64,000 nt of DNA from JARYGU01 sp033795365 (GCA_033795365.1 JARYGU010000001.1:558001-622000); one strand, 5' to 3'. Counted from the first letter of the stretch, positions 34,944 to 44,004 are shown. The notes: generated by a model from the letters alone, not told the origin. Numbers and translations are program-made.

Positions 34944-35690
34944 TCAGTTGTTCGGTGGCCGCGTCGCGAAGATCATGTAATTCACGCTCAGATCTCGGGA
35001 CGATCCCCAACGATCAGCCAGCGGATTGTACGAAACGCCCGCCCGGTCGAAGATCCTCATGCCTGAGGCTGACAAGGCTCGGCCAAGCTCCTCGGGCCTC
35101 ACAAGCTTCTCGTAGTGATGCGAGCCGCGCGGCGCCCATCCAAGCACATACTCCGCGGCAACGATCGCAAGGCCCCAGGCCTTCAATGTCCGATTGATGG
35201 TGCCGATGAACATCACGCCTCCCGGGCGCACCATCTGTGCGCATTTCGAAAGGAACAGGTCGACATCGGCGACATGCTCGACCACCTCCATGGCCAGCAC
35301 GATGTCGTAGGTTTCTCCAGCCTCGGCCAGAGCCTCCGCGGTCGTCACGCGATAGTCGATATCGAGGCCGGCTTCGGTGGCATGCGCCCTGGCGATCCCG
35401 ATGCCGGTTTGGGACGCATCCGCTCCGATGACCTCCGCGCCGAGCCGTGCCATGGGCTCGCAGAGGAGCCCGCCGCCGCAGCCGATGTCAAGCAATCGGA
35501 GCCCGGAAAGCGGTTTCGGGGCGAGGGCAGGGCGCCCGAAATGGGCTGCGACATGGTCGCGGATATATCGAAGCCGAACGGGGTTGAACTTGTGCAACGC
35601 TTTCAGGTCCCCGCTCGGATCCCACCAGGCATGGGCCAGCCGCGAGAAATGCTCGACCTCACCCGCGTCGATGGTATCGTATGCAGACAT
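34944..35690 (-). CDS. ubiG: Ubiquinone biosynthesis O-methyltransferase UbiG
   Basis: A 248-residue SAM-dependent methyltransferase that methylates two hydroxyls in ubiquinone synthesis. The SAM-binding motif is LLDIGCGGGLLCEPMARLG, followed by EVIGADAS, the family pattern EVVEHVADVDLFL and GTINRTLKAWGLAIVAAEYVLGWAPRGSHHYEK. The AHAWWDPSGDLKALHKFNPVRL opening is diagnostic of UbiG. A GGGGAG site supports this ATG. It stands alone next to the SoxR operon. Being outside a ubiquinone cluster, it may be a second copy. Confidence 0.93.
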   Translation of the reverse strand: MSAYDTIDAGEVEHFSRLAHAWWDPSGDLKALHKFNPVRLRYIRDHVAAHFGRPALAPKPLSGLRLLDIGCGGGLLCEPMARLGAEVIGADASQTGIGIARAHATEAGLDIDYRVTTAEALAEAGETYDIVLAMEVVEHVADVDLFLSKCAQMVRPGGVMFIGTINRTLKAWGLAIVAAEYVLGWAPRGSHHYEKLVRPEELGRALSASGMRIFDRAGVSYNPLADRWGSSRDLSVNYMIFATRPPNN

Positions 35691-35944
35691 CAATTGCTCC
35701 CCGGATCGGCTACCGCTGCTGTCAACTCGGCATATCGCAAGCCGATACGTTGCGCCACTGGGAAGAACATCCGACAACGCCGGAATTCCTCATCCGGGTC
35801 ACTCCACTGCGTGCCATGTTCTCCACATCGTTCAACTATGGGTGCAGTGCGTGCGATCCGGAACTATTTCGCAACGCCTTGCTATCGTTCTCCGGCTGCA
35901 GCATGTTCCGGTCCCGGAGACGGAGAGCCACGCTCTTCCGCTCG

Positions 35945-36415
35945 CTAGTCGGCACCGTATTCCTGGTCAGTCACCAGATCCTGCCACTCAACATTCTTGC
36001 CGTCGAGCATGTAGGAGACCGCGATATGGCTCATGCCGCTCGTATCGGTCGCCCCATGCCAGTGCCTGACACCGGCAGGAATCCAGACGACGTCGCCGGG
36101 TGTGATCTCCCCGCGTTCCTGGCCTTCTTCCTGGACCCACCCCTTGCCTTCGGTGACGATCAGCAACTGGCCGGCCGGATGGGTGTGCCATGCGGTCCGC
36201 GCGCCGGGGGCAAAAGTCACGAGCCCGGTGGTCGCGCGCGTCTCCTCGGTTGCCGGGAAGAGCGGATCGACGACGACATGCCCGGTAAAATTCTCCGCCG
36301 CGCCGATCGCCGACGGCGTCGTGCGGTTCGGTGTGATCTGAATGCTTTGCGCGCCGGCGGCCGTCGCGCCGAGCAGAAGCGTGGTGAGCGCGGCTGCGGC
36401 AAATGTCTTCGACAT
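35945..36415 (-). CDS. Secreted cupin-domain protein
   Basis: A 156-residue protein with a signal peptide (MSKTFAAAALTTLLLGATAAGAQS) and a cupin barrel carrying GARTAWHTHPAGQLLIVTEGKGWVQ and PGDVVWIPAGVRHWHGA, whose His residues bind a metal. The sequence is close to the (R)-mandelonitrile lyase-like cupins. A cytosolic homologue is encoded at 41754-42149. It lies 86 bp after the alcohol dehydrogenase gene in the same orientation, probably in one transcript under the LysR operator at 37770-37811. Confidence 0.85.
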   Translation of the reverse strand: MSKTFAAAALTTLLLGATAAGAQSIQITPNRTTPSAIGAAENFTGHVVVDPLFPATEETRATTGLVTFAPGARTAWHTHPAGQLLIVTEGKGWVQEEGQERGEITPGDVVWIPAGVRHWHGATDTSGMSHIAVSYMLDGKNVEWQDLVTDQEYGAD

Positions 36416-36501
36416 GGTGTTTCCTTTCCTCATATCGTCCTTCCTGTGAAATTGTCGCCGCCGGAGCGGCGATGGACCGGGTGGGCCTGGCGCGCCGCGG
36501 C

Positions 36502-37707
36502 TCAGGCCGCGGCCATATCGATGACGAAGCGGTAGCGCACGTCCTTGCCGACGACGCGGCTGTAGGCCTCGTCGATCTGGTCGGGCCTGATGATCTCGAC
36601 ATCGGCGGTGATGTTGCGCGCGACGCAGTAGTCGACCACCTCCTGCGTCTCGGCAATTCCGCCGATCATCGAGCCGGCAAAGCTCTTGCGGCCGAAGCCG
36701 TTCGCCATCCCGTTGAGACCGCCCAGGTCTTCCAGTGCGCCGACATTGACGAGCGTGGCGTCGAGCTTCAGGAGGTTCATGAACCGCTGGACGGGAAATG
36801 GCTTCGGCACGGTGGCGATGATCAGGTCGAAATGGCCGGTGAGCCGTTCCATCGCGGCGGCATCGTCCCACAGCACCGCCTCGCGGGCGCCCAGCCGTGC
36901 GGCGTCCTCAACCTTGCCGGCCGTCGTGGTGAAGGCGGTTACGTCCGCACCGCGGGCGACGCCGAGCTTCACCGCCATATGCCCGAGGCCGCCAAGCCCG
37001 ACCACGCCCACGCGCTGGCCGCGCTCGAGCCGCCAGTGCTGCATCGGCGAGAAGGTCGTGATGCCGGCGCACAGAATCGGCGCCATGCCGGCGAGGTTGA
37101 CGCCCGGGGGTATGCGGATGACGAAGCGCTCGGTGACGACGATCGCCGTCGAATAGCCGCCGAAAGTGGTCCCGCCCGAGACCTTGTCGTCCGAGTCGTA
37201 GGTGAAGGTCGCGCCGTTCAGGCAGTTCTGCTCGCGGTCGGCGAGGCAGTTCTCGCAGGTGCCGCAGGAATCGACCATGCAGCCGACGCCGGCGATGTCG
37301 CCGACCCTGAACTTCGTCACCTCGCCGCCGATCGCGGTCACACGGCCGACGATCTCGTGGCCGGGAACGACCGGATAGGTCGACGGAGCCCATTCGCTGC
37401 GCGCGATGTGGATGTCCGAATGGCAGATGCCGGCATAGAGGATGTCGATGCGGACATCCTTGGGACCGAGCCCGCGGCGGTCGATCTCGATCGGCGCGAA
37501 GGGCGCCGTGGCGCTCGACATCGACCACGCCCGCGCCGTGAACGGTTCCGTCGAGGGTGTCGCCGCCGTCTCCTGCGCCTGCGCGCCGGTCGCAAGGCCG
37601 GCCAGCAGAGGCGCTGCCGCGAGGCCGGCCCCGCCAAGAAGGGCCTTGCGGCGCGCCGGCGACTTCAATCCGGCAAGGTGGGCGGTGTCACCACATTTTT
37701 CGCACAT
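36502..37707 (-). CDS. Zinc-dependent alcohol dehydrogenase with Tat-type signal
   Basis: A 401-residue medium-chain dehydrogenase. Catalytic zinc ligands are in AGICHSDIHIARSEW and PGHEIVG; four structural-zinc cysteines are in CMVDSCGTCENCLADREQNC; the NADP fold has VVGLGGLGHMAVKLG. It matches the YahK/CAD-like broad aldehyde reductases. Unusually, the first 50 residues hold ARRKALLGGAGLAAAPLLAGLATGAQA, a twin-arginine export signal, so the enzyme would act in the periplasm, where free NADP is not expected. A perfect AGGAGG site sets this ATG over one ten codons upstream. Confidence 0.88.
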   Translation of the reverse strand: MCEKCGDTAHLAGLKSPARRKALLGGAGLAAAPLLAGLATGAQAQETAATPSTEPFTARAWSMSSATAPFAPIEIDRRGLGPKDVRIDILYAGICHSDIHIARSEWAPSTYPVVPGHEIVGRVTAIGGEVTKFRVGDIAGVGCMVDSCGTCENCLADREQNCLNGATFTYDSDDKVSGGTTFGGYSTAIVVTERFVIRIPPGVNLAGMAPILCAGITTFSPMQHWRLERGQRVGVVGLGGLGHMAVKLGVARGADVTAFTTTAGKVEDAARLGAREAVLWDDAAAMERLTGHFDLIIATVPKPFPVQRFMNLLKLDATLVNVGALEDLGGLNGMANGFGRKSFAGSMIGGIAETQEVVDYCVARNITADVEIIRPDQIDEAYSRVVGKDVRYRFVIDMAAA

Positions 37708-37769
37708 CGCTTCATCCTCCTGATCCGGCGATTTCATCGAAGTGAAACTAGCATCGGCATCTCCGCCGG

Positions 37770-37811
37770 ATTAGACGGGGAACCTCGTATGGCCCTATGA
37801 GGGTTTCTCAT
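37770..37811 (-). promoter_or_regulatory. LysR-regulon operator, copy 1
   Basis: ATTAG at 37770, then ATGAG-GGTTT-CTCAT at 37797-37811, a 27-bp start-to-start distance shared exactly with three other promoter regions. It lies about 90 bp upstream of the alcohol dehydrogenase start. Confidence 0.75.
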
Positions 37812-37837
37812 GAATTCCGGAGCGGCCCCGCCGAGGC

Positions 37838-38905
37838 TCACGAGGAGCGCGAAAGCCTCAGCAGCCTGTCCCTCGACGGTCCCTGGCTGCGCGGCGAGCG
37901 GTTGGTGGTGATGACGTAGAGGTCGCCGTCCTTCGCCAGCACGTGCCGATAGCGCTCGTCCGTGCCGAACACGGGTGCGAGGCGGCGGTTCCGGCGATCG
38001 AGAACGTAGAGCCCGCGTCCCTGAAGGGCGGTCACCAGAAGCTCGTTGCCGGAGAAGGCGACGCCGGCGGGCGCCCAGGTGGTTCGGCCGGAATGGACGA
38101 AGGGCGCTTCCATCCCCTCCCGGGTCTCGTCGCCGGAGATCACCGGCCAGCCATAGTTGCCTCCCGGGCGGACGAGGTTGACCTCGTCGAGCGCGGACTG
38201 CCCGTGCTCGGCGACGAAGAGTTCGCCTTCGGGGCTCCAGGCGAGCCCCTGCGGGTTGCGGTGGCCGTAGGAATAGACCGGCGAGCCCGGGAAGGGATTG
38301 TCGGCCGGCACGGCTCCGTCGAGCGTCAGCCGCAGAACCTTGCCCGCGAGGCTGGCAAGGTTCTGCGGCCGCTCGCGGTTCTCCGTCCAGCCGGTCGTGA
38401 CGTAGAGATGCCCATCCGGACCTATGGCAATCCGTCCTCCGTTATAGAGCCGGTGGCCGGGGATTCTGTCAATCACAGCGCCGGTCTCGCGCCAGGCGCC
38501 CTCTTCGAACCGCGCCGTGACGACCCGGTTGGCGGGACCCGTGGCGGATTCGTAGGAATAATAGAGGAAGGCCTTTCCCGTTTCGGAGAAATCCGGGGCG
38601 AGCGCGATCCCGAGCAGCCCGGCTCCGCCTTCGGTACGCAGCGGCACGGAGGCCTCGAAGGGCAGACGCCTGAGTTCGCCGTCCTCGATCGTCACGATCG
38701 CGCCCGCCTTCTCGGTCAGGATCAGCCGGTCTCCGTCGCTTACGACGTCCCAGGGATAATCGAGATCGTCGGCGACGACGGTAGAAGTCCATGCCTCGCC
38801 GCCGCTCATGAGAATCGGAGCGCCATTCTGCGCGAACGCGGCGACAGGCTGGAGGTTGGCGGCGGCCAGCGCCAGAAGCCCTATGCGTGCGATCAGGGTT
38901 TTCAT
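37838..38905 (-). CDS. Secreted PQQ-dependent aldose sugar dehydrogenase-like protein
   Basis: A 355-residue six-bladed beta-propeller of the soluble aldose sugar dehydrogenase (YliI/Asd) family, with signal peptide MKTLIARIGLLALAAANLQPVAAFAQ. Characteristic segments are DYPWDVVSDGDRLILTEKAGAI, GAGLLGIALAPDF, HRLYNGGRIAIGPDGHLYVTTGW, SYGHRNPQGLAWSPEGELFVAEHG and GGNYGWPVISG. Such enzymes oxidise sugars with PQQ in the periplasm. It is the last gene of a seven-gene minus-strand operon. Confidence 0.88.
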   Translation of the reverse strand: MKTLIARIGLLALAAANLQPVAAFAQNGAPILMSGGEAWTSTVVADDLDYPWDVVSDGDRLILTEKAGAIVTIEDGELRRLPFEASVPLRTEGGAGLLGIALAPDFSETGKAFLYYSYESATGPANRVVTARFEEGAWRETGAVIDRIPGHRLYNGGRIAIGPDGHLYVTTGWTENRERPQNLASLAGKVLRLTLDGAVPADNPFPGSPVYSYGHRNPQGLAWSPEGELFVAEHGQSALDEVNLVRPGGNYGWPVISGDETREGMEAPFVHSGRTTWAPAGVAFSGNELLVTALQGRGLYVLDRRNRRLAPVFGTDERYRHVLAKDGDLYVITTNRSPRSQGPSRDRLLRLSRSS

Positions 38906-38952
38906 GCGATCTCCTTCACCATGCACAGCCCGTTTTGCCGGGCTGCCGGCTG

Positions 38953-39180
38953 CTACATTTCGTAACCGGGCTTCTTGTAAAGCGCGGCCGGGCGAGCCTG
39001 GATGTCGGCAAGATAGACATCCTCCTTCCAGCGCTCCGGCGTGACTTCCTCGATCGACACCGAAACGGGATCGGCGCCGTAGTCGAAGATTTCCATCACG
39101 TCGCGGGTGATGGCTTCGGCGAGGCGACTCTTCTGCTCCTCGCTCTTGCCGGGCCAGGCTTTGACGATCACATGGGGCAT
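38953..39180 (-). CDS. 4-oxalocrotonate tautomerase-family protein
   Basis: A 75-residue tautomerase monomer. Proline follows the initiator Met (MPHVIVKAWPGKSEEQK) and, once Met is removed, is the catalytic base. The family pattern VSVSIEEVTPERW follows. These proteins form hexamers and isomerise enols or dehalogenate small acids. It sits between the SDR and aldose dehydrogenase genes in the same operon. Confidence 0.88.
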   Translation of the reverse strand: MPHVIVKAWPGKSEEQKSRLAEAITRDVMEIFDYGADPVSVSIEEVTPERWKEDVYLADIQARPAALYKKPGYEM

Positions 39181-39267
39181 TGCAATCTCCATTGGGAGTG
39201 CGGACAACGGGGCTGTGAAGGGCGGCCGCAGGTGCGGCCTGCCCGACCTTGTAAATGCGCGAGGCGG

Positions 39268-40005
39268 TCAATACGCCTGACTGGTCGGCCGGAAGAGGAC
39301 CTCGTTGATGTCGATGTCGTCCGGCTGGCTGATGGCGAACTCCACGATACGGGCGAAGGAGCTCGCCGGGATCGCCGCGTCGTAGACCTGCTTCATGCCG
39401 GCGGCGACGTCTGCGTCGGAGATCGTGTCGATCAGTTCGGTCGCCACCGCGCCCGGCGAGACGATGGTGGTGCGGATGTTCCAGGGCTTGACCTCCTGGC
39501 GCAGACCCTCGGAAATGGCGCGCACGGCCCATTTGGTGCCGGCATAAACCGCGCCGCCCGGGCCGACCTTGTGGCCGGCGACCGACGAGACGTTGATGAT
39601 ATGGCCGGACTTCTGTTTCTGCATGTGGGGAAGTGCGGCCGCGATGCCGTAGAGCACACCCTTGACGTTGACGTCGATCATCCGGTCCCATTCGTCGATC
39701 TTTAGCTTGTCGAGCATCGAGCTCGGCATCAGGCCGGCATTGTTGAGGATCACGTCGATGCGGCCGTGCAGCTCGACGGCGCGGTCGACCAGCGCCTTCA
39801 CCTGTTCGCGGTCGGTGACGTCCGTCCTGAGGACGGCTTTCCCGTCTAGTCTAAGCTCGCCCGCCAGCGCCTCGAGCCGGTCGAGACGGCGCGCGCCGAG
39901 AACCACTTTCGCGCCGCCCTTCGCCAGGTGGCGGGCGGTTTCGGCGCCAAGCCCGCTGCTCGCGCCGGTGATGACGACGACCTTGTTTTCGATACCCTGT
40001 GTCAT
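39268..40005 (-). CDS. Short-chain dehydrogenase/reductase
   Basis: A 245-residue classical SDR. The cofactor motif is TGASSGLGAETA, followed by NNAG, the catalytic Ser in INVSSVAG and the YxxxK pair in AVYAGTKWA. All catalytic residues are present. The sequence resembles YdfG/NADP serine-type reductases and broad alcohol dehydrogenases; the substrate is not evident. It belongs to the LysR-controlled operon. Confidence 0.9.
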   Translation of the reverse strand: MTQGIENKVVVITGASSGLGAETARHLAKGGAKVVLGARRLDRLEALAGELRLDGKAVLRTDVTDREQVKALVDRAVELHGRIDVILNNAGLMPSSMLDKLKIDEWDRMIDVNVKGVLYGIAAALPHMQKQKSGHIINVSSVAGHKVGPGGAVYAGTKWAVRAISEGLRQEVKPWNIRTTIVSPGAVATELIDTISDADVAAGMKQVYDAAIPASSFARIVEFAISQPDDIDINEVLFRPTSQAY

Positions 40006-40062
40006 TTCGTTTCTCCGTTGGGTGATCGTGGGACGGCTCCTGCCAGTCCTCACGCTTTCGTT

Positions 40063-40812
40063 TCAGATGTGCCGGCGGCCGGACGCGAAGCGATGCGAGC
40101 GCCGGCGGTTGCAATCCCGATCGTCGTCCCCGTTCCTTCCGGCCCCGCCTGTCGTCAGTTGCCGGCCAGCGGCGCCGACTTTTCCGAAGCGGTAGGCCCA
40201 GTCCGGCCCCTGATCGGTCCCGTAGGCGAGCTGCGCCGTCAGCATGGCGAAGGGCTCGATGTAGCGCGCGATGCGCAGCGGTCCCGCGTCGACGGGCTCG
40301 AAGCCGACATCGGCGACGAGCCCAGCGGCGACCGCCTTCGCCCGCCGGTCGTCTCCGCAATAGACACAGTTGGCGCGCGCCGCCGCACGGCGCATCTCGA
40401 AGACTTTCGGCAAGACCTCGCTCGGCGTCGTCTGGAAGGCGGCGGCGATGCGCGCTTCCGGCACCTTTCGGGCCAGTAGCTCGGCCCCCGAATCCTTCAG
40501 GCCGACGATCAGTTCGGTGTTTGCGGCGCTCAGCGGAACGCAGCACGAGACGATCGTCTTGCCGTCCAGATCGTCGGCGCGCGAAAGCACATCGTCGATA
40601 TTCGACCAGTGCACGGCGAGCAGGACGGCGTCGGCATTCCTGACGGCGTCCGAGACCGTTCCGGCCGCTGCGGTTCCGCCGGCGCGCCCGGCCAGTTCTT
40701 CCAGCTTTTCAAAGCGGCGGGCGTAGCTGAACACCACGTCATGTCCGGCCCGGGCAAACAGAACACCGAGCTTGCCGCCCATCAGGCCCGAGCCGAGAAT
40801 GCCGATCTTCAT
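40063..40812 (-). CDS. NADPH-binding F420 reductase-like oxidoreductase
   Basis: A 249-residue protein with a Rossmann start MKIGILGSGLMGGKLGVLFARAGHDVVFSYARR, the SYARR segment indicating NADPH, and the fold of NADPH-dependent F420 reductases and YrrC-like oxidoreductases. The last 35 residues are basic and low-complexity (DDDRDCNRRRSHRFASGRRHI), longer than the family norm, so the C-terminus may be a late frame change. In the same operon as the SDR and DUF2255 genes. Confidence 0.8.
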   Translation of the reverse strand: MKIGILGSGLMGGKLGVLFARAGHDVVFSYARRFEKLEELAGRAGGTAAAGTVSDAVRNADAVLLAVHWSNIDDVLSRADDLDGKTIVSCCVPLSAANTELIVGLKDSGAELLARKVPEARIAAAFQTTPSEVLPKVFEMRRAAARANCVYCGDDRRAKAVAAGLVADVGFEPVDAGPLRIARYIEPFAMLTAQLAYGTDQGPDWAYRFGKVGAAGRQLTTGGAGRNGDDDRDCNRRRSHRFASGRRHI

Positions 40813-40830
40813 CGTCTTTCCTTCCGATGC

Positions 40831-41211
40831 TCAGGCCAGATCGTCGCGCGGGGTGATCTTCACGGTCGCGGCGCGTGCGCGGTCGGAAATCATCGATCCG
40901 AGATACGGGCTGCCCGCGTACTTGACCCGGTAGGCGTCGTCGATCCTGTCGTTGACCGGCCCGTCGACCGGCTCGAAGCCGACCTCCCTGGTCATGCCGG
41001 CCGCAGTGATCGTCCCGGCCTTCTGTTGCAGGGCCGCCTTGTGCCAGCGGGAGTTCCGGCCGTTATAGGCGCGCGCATAGAGCGCGTCGTCCACGACGAC
41101 GGACCAGATCCAGGTCGGCGTTCCGCAGGTCACGCTGTCGTCGCGGAGCGGCGCGATATGAAGGTCGTCGCTCGAGCCGAGCCTTGCGAGTTCCTCGCGT
41201 GTCCATGCCAT
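40831..41211 (-). CDS. DUF2255 family protein
   Basis: A 126-residue cytosolic protein with the DUF2255 pattern: WTREELARLGSSDDLHIAPLRDD, TWIWSVVVDDALYARAYNGRNSRWHKAAL and VNDRIDDAYRVKYAGSPYLGSMIS. The fold resembles the split-barrel deazaflavin-dependent nitroreductases, so a flavin-linked redox role is possible. Function is not established. The ATG before AWTREE is chosen because upstream residues are not conserved-looking. Confidence 0.82.
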   Translation of the reverse strand: MAWTREELARLGSSDDLHIAPLRDDSVTCGTPTWIWSVVVDDALYARAYNGRNSRWHKAALQQKAGTITAAGMTREVGFEPVDGPVNDRIDDAYRVKYAGSPYLGSMISDRARAATVKITPRDDLA

Positions 41212-41221
41212 CGCAATCCTC

Positions 41222-41737
41222 CTATTCGGCAATCTCGATCGTCGTCGGCAGCGAACCGGACTGGTTCAGCGCCTCGATGCCGGAATCAATCCTCCCGATG
41301 CGGATCAGCCCGCGCGAGTAGCTGAAGCCACGGTAAAAGATCGCGAGGTTTCCCCACGGCGCGTAGGTGGTGATGTCGCCGGGCAAGGGCTCGTATCCGG
41401 CAGGCGCGCCTTCCTGCGTCAGCTTGCGCGGCAGGTCGCTCACCTTCTCGGTCGAGGCGTAATCCGTCAGCGTCAATGTCAGCGGAAGCAGGGAAGCGAA
41501 GTCCCAGGCGGTCGGCGTGTCGTCCAGCGTCGCCGTCGCGACCCTCCCGTTGATGGTTATTTGGATTTTCATGGTCGTATCCCTTGCCGCGCTCGCCTGT
41601 GCGACCTCTGCTTCCGACCGGTTCGATGAGCCGCTATCCGCGAACCCGTCGCAGGCACCGATCAGAGTCGCCAGCAGGGACGCGGCGACACCGCGTACGA
41701 GGTGCCTCGGGTCCTGGCTGAACACCTGCCGTTGCAT
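41222..41737 (-). CDS. Cyclophilin-like fold lipoprotein
   Basis: A 171-residue protein with a lipoprotein signal (RGVAASLLATLIGAC, cysteine about 29). From about residue 54 there is a cyclophilin-like fold domain: MKIQITINGRVATATLDDTPTAWDFASLLPLTLTLTDYASTEKV...PAGYEPLPGDITTYAPWGNLAIFYRGF. It lacks true prolyl-isomerase residues; such domains are found with oxidoreductase operons of this kind. It would be anchored in the membrane facing the periplasm. Confidence 0.78.
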   Translation of the reverse strand: MQRQVFSQDPRHLVRGVAASLLATLIGACDGFADSGSSNRSEAEVAQASAARDTTMKIQITINGRVATATLDDTPTAWDFASLLPLTLTLTDYASTEKVSDLPRKLTQEGAPAGYEPLPGDITTYAPWGNLAIFYRGFSYSRGLIRIGRIDSGIEALNQSGSLPTTIEIAE

Positions 41738-41753
41738 CCCCGCCGTCCTTTCC

Positions 41754-42149
41754 TCACGCGCCGTACTGGGCGTCCGTCACCTTCTCCAGCCAATCGACCG
41801 CCTTGCCGTCGAGTTGCTCCTGGATGGCGATATGCGTCATGGCGACGTCCGGCGACGCACCGTGCCAATGTTTTTCTCCGGCCGGGAACCAGACGACGTC
41901 GCCCGGCCGGATCTCTTCGATCGGACCGCCCTCGCGCTGAACGCGGCCGAGGCCGGCGGTCACGATCAGTGTCTGTCCGAGCGGATGCGTGTGCCAGGCG
42001 GTGCGCGCGCCGGGCTCGAAGGTCACGCTGGCGCCCGCCACACGCGCCGGATCGGCCGCCTGGAAAAGAGGATCGATGCGAACGGTTCCCGTGAACCAGT
42101 CATCCGGCCCTTTGACAGAGGATTGCGAGCCAATTCTTTTGATTTCCAT
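41754..42149 (-). CDS. Cytosolic cupin-domain protein
   Basis: A 131-residue cupin, first gene of the seven-gene operon. Metal-binding motifs are GARTAWHTHPLGQTLIVTAGLGRVQ and PGDVVWFPAGEKHWHGA. It is about half identical to the secreted cupin at 35945 and ends in the same way (WLEKVTDAQYGA against WQDLVTDQEYGAD), so the two are paralogues sent to different compartments. Resembles hydroxynitrile-lyase-like cupins, but the reaction is unknown. Confidence 0.87.
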   Translation of the reverse strand: MEIKRIGSQSSVKGPDDWFTGTVRIDPLFQAADPARVAGASVTFEPGARTAWHTHPLGQTLIVTAGLGRVQREGGPIEEIRPGDVVWFPAGEKHWHGASPDVAMTHIAIQEQLDGKAVDWLEKVTDAQYGA

Positions 42150-42235
42150 AAGTCACCAATCGGTGCAGGCCATGGTGACCAGCACCCCTTCCTTTTTCTA
42201 TGATGCTTCCAATATAGCGCCATCACCGGCAGATG

Positions 42236-42277
42236 ATTAGACTGGGTAATTCGCATGGACCCATGAGAATATTTCAT
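42236..42277 (-). promoter_or_regulatory. LysR-regulon operator, copy 2
   Basis: ATTAG at 42236 and ATGAG-AATAT-TTCAT at 42263-42277, same 27-bp distance as the other copies, about 90-130 bp upstream of the cupin operon start. Confidence 0.75.
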
Positions 42278-42355
42278 AAATCATGACATCGACACACTCT
42301 AAGTCCTCGCTCGGGTTGGATCATTTCCCGACAATTATTCGCCTTGTCCATGAAC

Positions 42356-43537
42356 TCAGTCGGGATTACGGGCCGCAAACAGGGTCACTGCGCAGGCGGC
42401 CAGAGCGAGGGCACCGTAGCCGCTGGCAATATCGAGCAGGTTCATTGAACGCGAAAACTGGCCGGCGACGAAGGATGGAATTGCGGCGCCGCTATAGGAC
42501 GTAGCGAAAATGACGGCGAAGGCACCGGCCCGCTCATCAGGCAGCGCCCGGGCCAGCAGAGCGCGGATGCTGCCGGTCAGCGTCGCCCCTTGCGCCGCTC
42601 CGGCGAGTGCGCTCGCCGCCAGGAAGGGAACGACCGCCGCCGCATGCAGAGAGAGCAGCACGCCGGCGGCTGCCAGGGTGAAGGCGACCATGCCTACCCG
42701 TTGCGCGCCTGCCGGTGACAGACGCCCCGCGAGCGGACCGGCGATCGCGCTCGGCGCCATCAGCGAGGAGAAGACGGCCGCCGAAACCAGCGCATTGCTC
42801 GAGCCGAACTGATCCGTCGCCATGGAAGGCCCAAAGGCCTGATAGAAGCCGCCGAGCGCCCATGTCGCGACGAAGGTGCAGCTTGCCACCGGAAACAGGC
42901 GGCGGCTGGCCCTCGGGAGACCGATCGTCGGCCGCAGGGACAGCAGAGCACCGGGCTGGCGCGGGACGGTCTCATGGCTCATCACGATCAGGCAGGCGCC
43001 GGCGAGCAGGATGGCGACGGCACCCAGATAGGGAAGCGTCCTCGGCATCGTGCCGTATTCGGCGAGCGTACCCGAACCGAGCGCGCCGATCGTCAGGCCG
43101 ATCATCGGCGCGCTGCTTGATATTGCCGCACCGAGCCATGGGGGATTGGCCGGCGCATTGTCTATGAGGAAAGCCGCCGTGGCGCTCGACGCCAGACCGC
43201 AGGCAAGCCCCAACAACACCCGGCCCAGGATCAAGGGCATGACGTTCGGTACATCGAGCAGGATCAGCGACGCGATAGCCGCGAGACCGAGCGAAAGCAA
43301 AATGACGGGACGCCGCCCGAGGTGGTTCGACAGGCGTCCGAAAACGAGGAGCGATGTCACCGCACCGGCGAAATAGGCAACCGCCGTCAGCGACAGGTCG
43401 CCATAGGTGAGGCCGTCCGATGCGCGATAGATCCCGTAGAGCGGTATCGGCGCCGCGGATGCCGCGAATGCGGCCACCAGCGCAACCGTCGCCGCGACGA
43501 AGCCAAGCCGCCGGGATCGTCCGGAGTCAACGGCCAT
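42356..43537 (-). CDS. MFS transporter
   Basis: A 393-residue inner-membrane transporter with about 12 helices and the MFS loop signature GRLSNHLGRRPVILLSLG between helices 2 and 3. The length and pattern fit drug-proton antiporters or sugar-efflux MFS proteins. Its start codon overlaps the stop of the haem-protein gene (ATGA on the minus strand), so it is translated with it. Substrate unknown. Confidence 0.88.
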   Translation of the reverse strand: MAVDSGRSRRLGFVAATVALVAAFAASAAPIPLYGIYRASDGLTYGDLSLTAVAYFAGAVTSLLVFGRLSNHLGRRPVILLSLGLAAIASLILLDVPNVMPLILGRVLLGLACGLASSATAAFLIDNAPANPPWLGAAISSSAPMIGLTIGALGSGTLAEYGTMPRTLPYLGAVAILLAGACLIVMSHETVPRQPGALLSLRPTIGLPRASRRLFPVASCTFVATWALGGFYQAFGPSMATDQFGSSNALVSAAVFSSLMAPSAIAGPLAGRLSPAGAQRVGMVAFTLAAAGVLLSLHAAAVVPFLAASALAGAAQGATLTGSIRALLARALPDERAGAFAVIFATSYSGAAIPSFVAGQFSRSMNLLDIASGYGALALAACAVTLFAARNPD

Positions 43538-44004
43538 CAGCGGGCCGCCCGCATCCGGTCATAGGTGAACACGAAGTCGTTGGCTGCCTGCGGACGATGA
43601 CAGCTCATGCAGCGCGAGCCGTCCTCGGAAAGATTCGGCGTTCGATCCGGCCGGAACTCGCGGAATTCCCAATCGCCCGTCCGCACGCTCTCCGGGTAGG
43701 CGTCTCCCCAGCCCGCCCGCTTTTCCATGACGATGTACCGATAGAGTTCAGAGCCACGATAGTCCTCCATCATGATGATGGTGCCGTCGGGCAGGGGCCT
43801 CCCGGCGCGGGCCGCTTCGATCGCCTCCGCGCTCGTGAAGATCTCCTCGCGCACATTGCCGCGCGTTACGGTCGTGTAGTGGACACCCTCCGCATAATCT
43901 TCGGGGAAGGCCAGGCGGTCGTTCGCGGCAAGGACATTCAGGGCGGTGACGGCGACAGCGCCGAACGAGATTGCCGCAATCCCCGTCATCAGCTTTTTGT
44001 GCAT
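43537..44004 (-). CDS. Secreted cytochrome P460-like c-type haem protein
   Basis: A 155-residue protein with a signal peptide (MHKKLMTGIAAISFGAVAVTALNVLA) and a single c-type haem motif CMSCH near the C-terminus (SRCMSCHRPQAANDFVFTY). The segment FPEDYAEGVHYTTVTRGNVREEIF...GRPLPDGTIIMMEDY is the cytochrome P460 domain pattern. P460 proteins oxidise hydroxylamine or bind NO, but many homologues have no known role. It is the first gene of a two-gene unit with the MFS transporter, behind a LysR operator. Confidence 0.85.
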   Translation of the reverse strand: MHKKLMTGIAAISFGAVAVTALNVLAANDRLAFPEDYAEGVHYTTVTRGNVREEIFTSAEAIEAARAGRPLPDGTIIMMEDYRGSELYRYIVMEKRAGWGDAYPESVRTGDWEFREFRPDRTPNLSEDGSRCMSCHRPQAANDFVFTYDRMRAAR

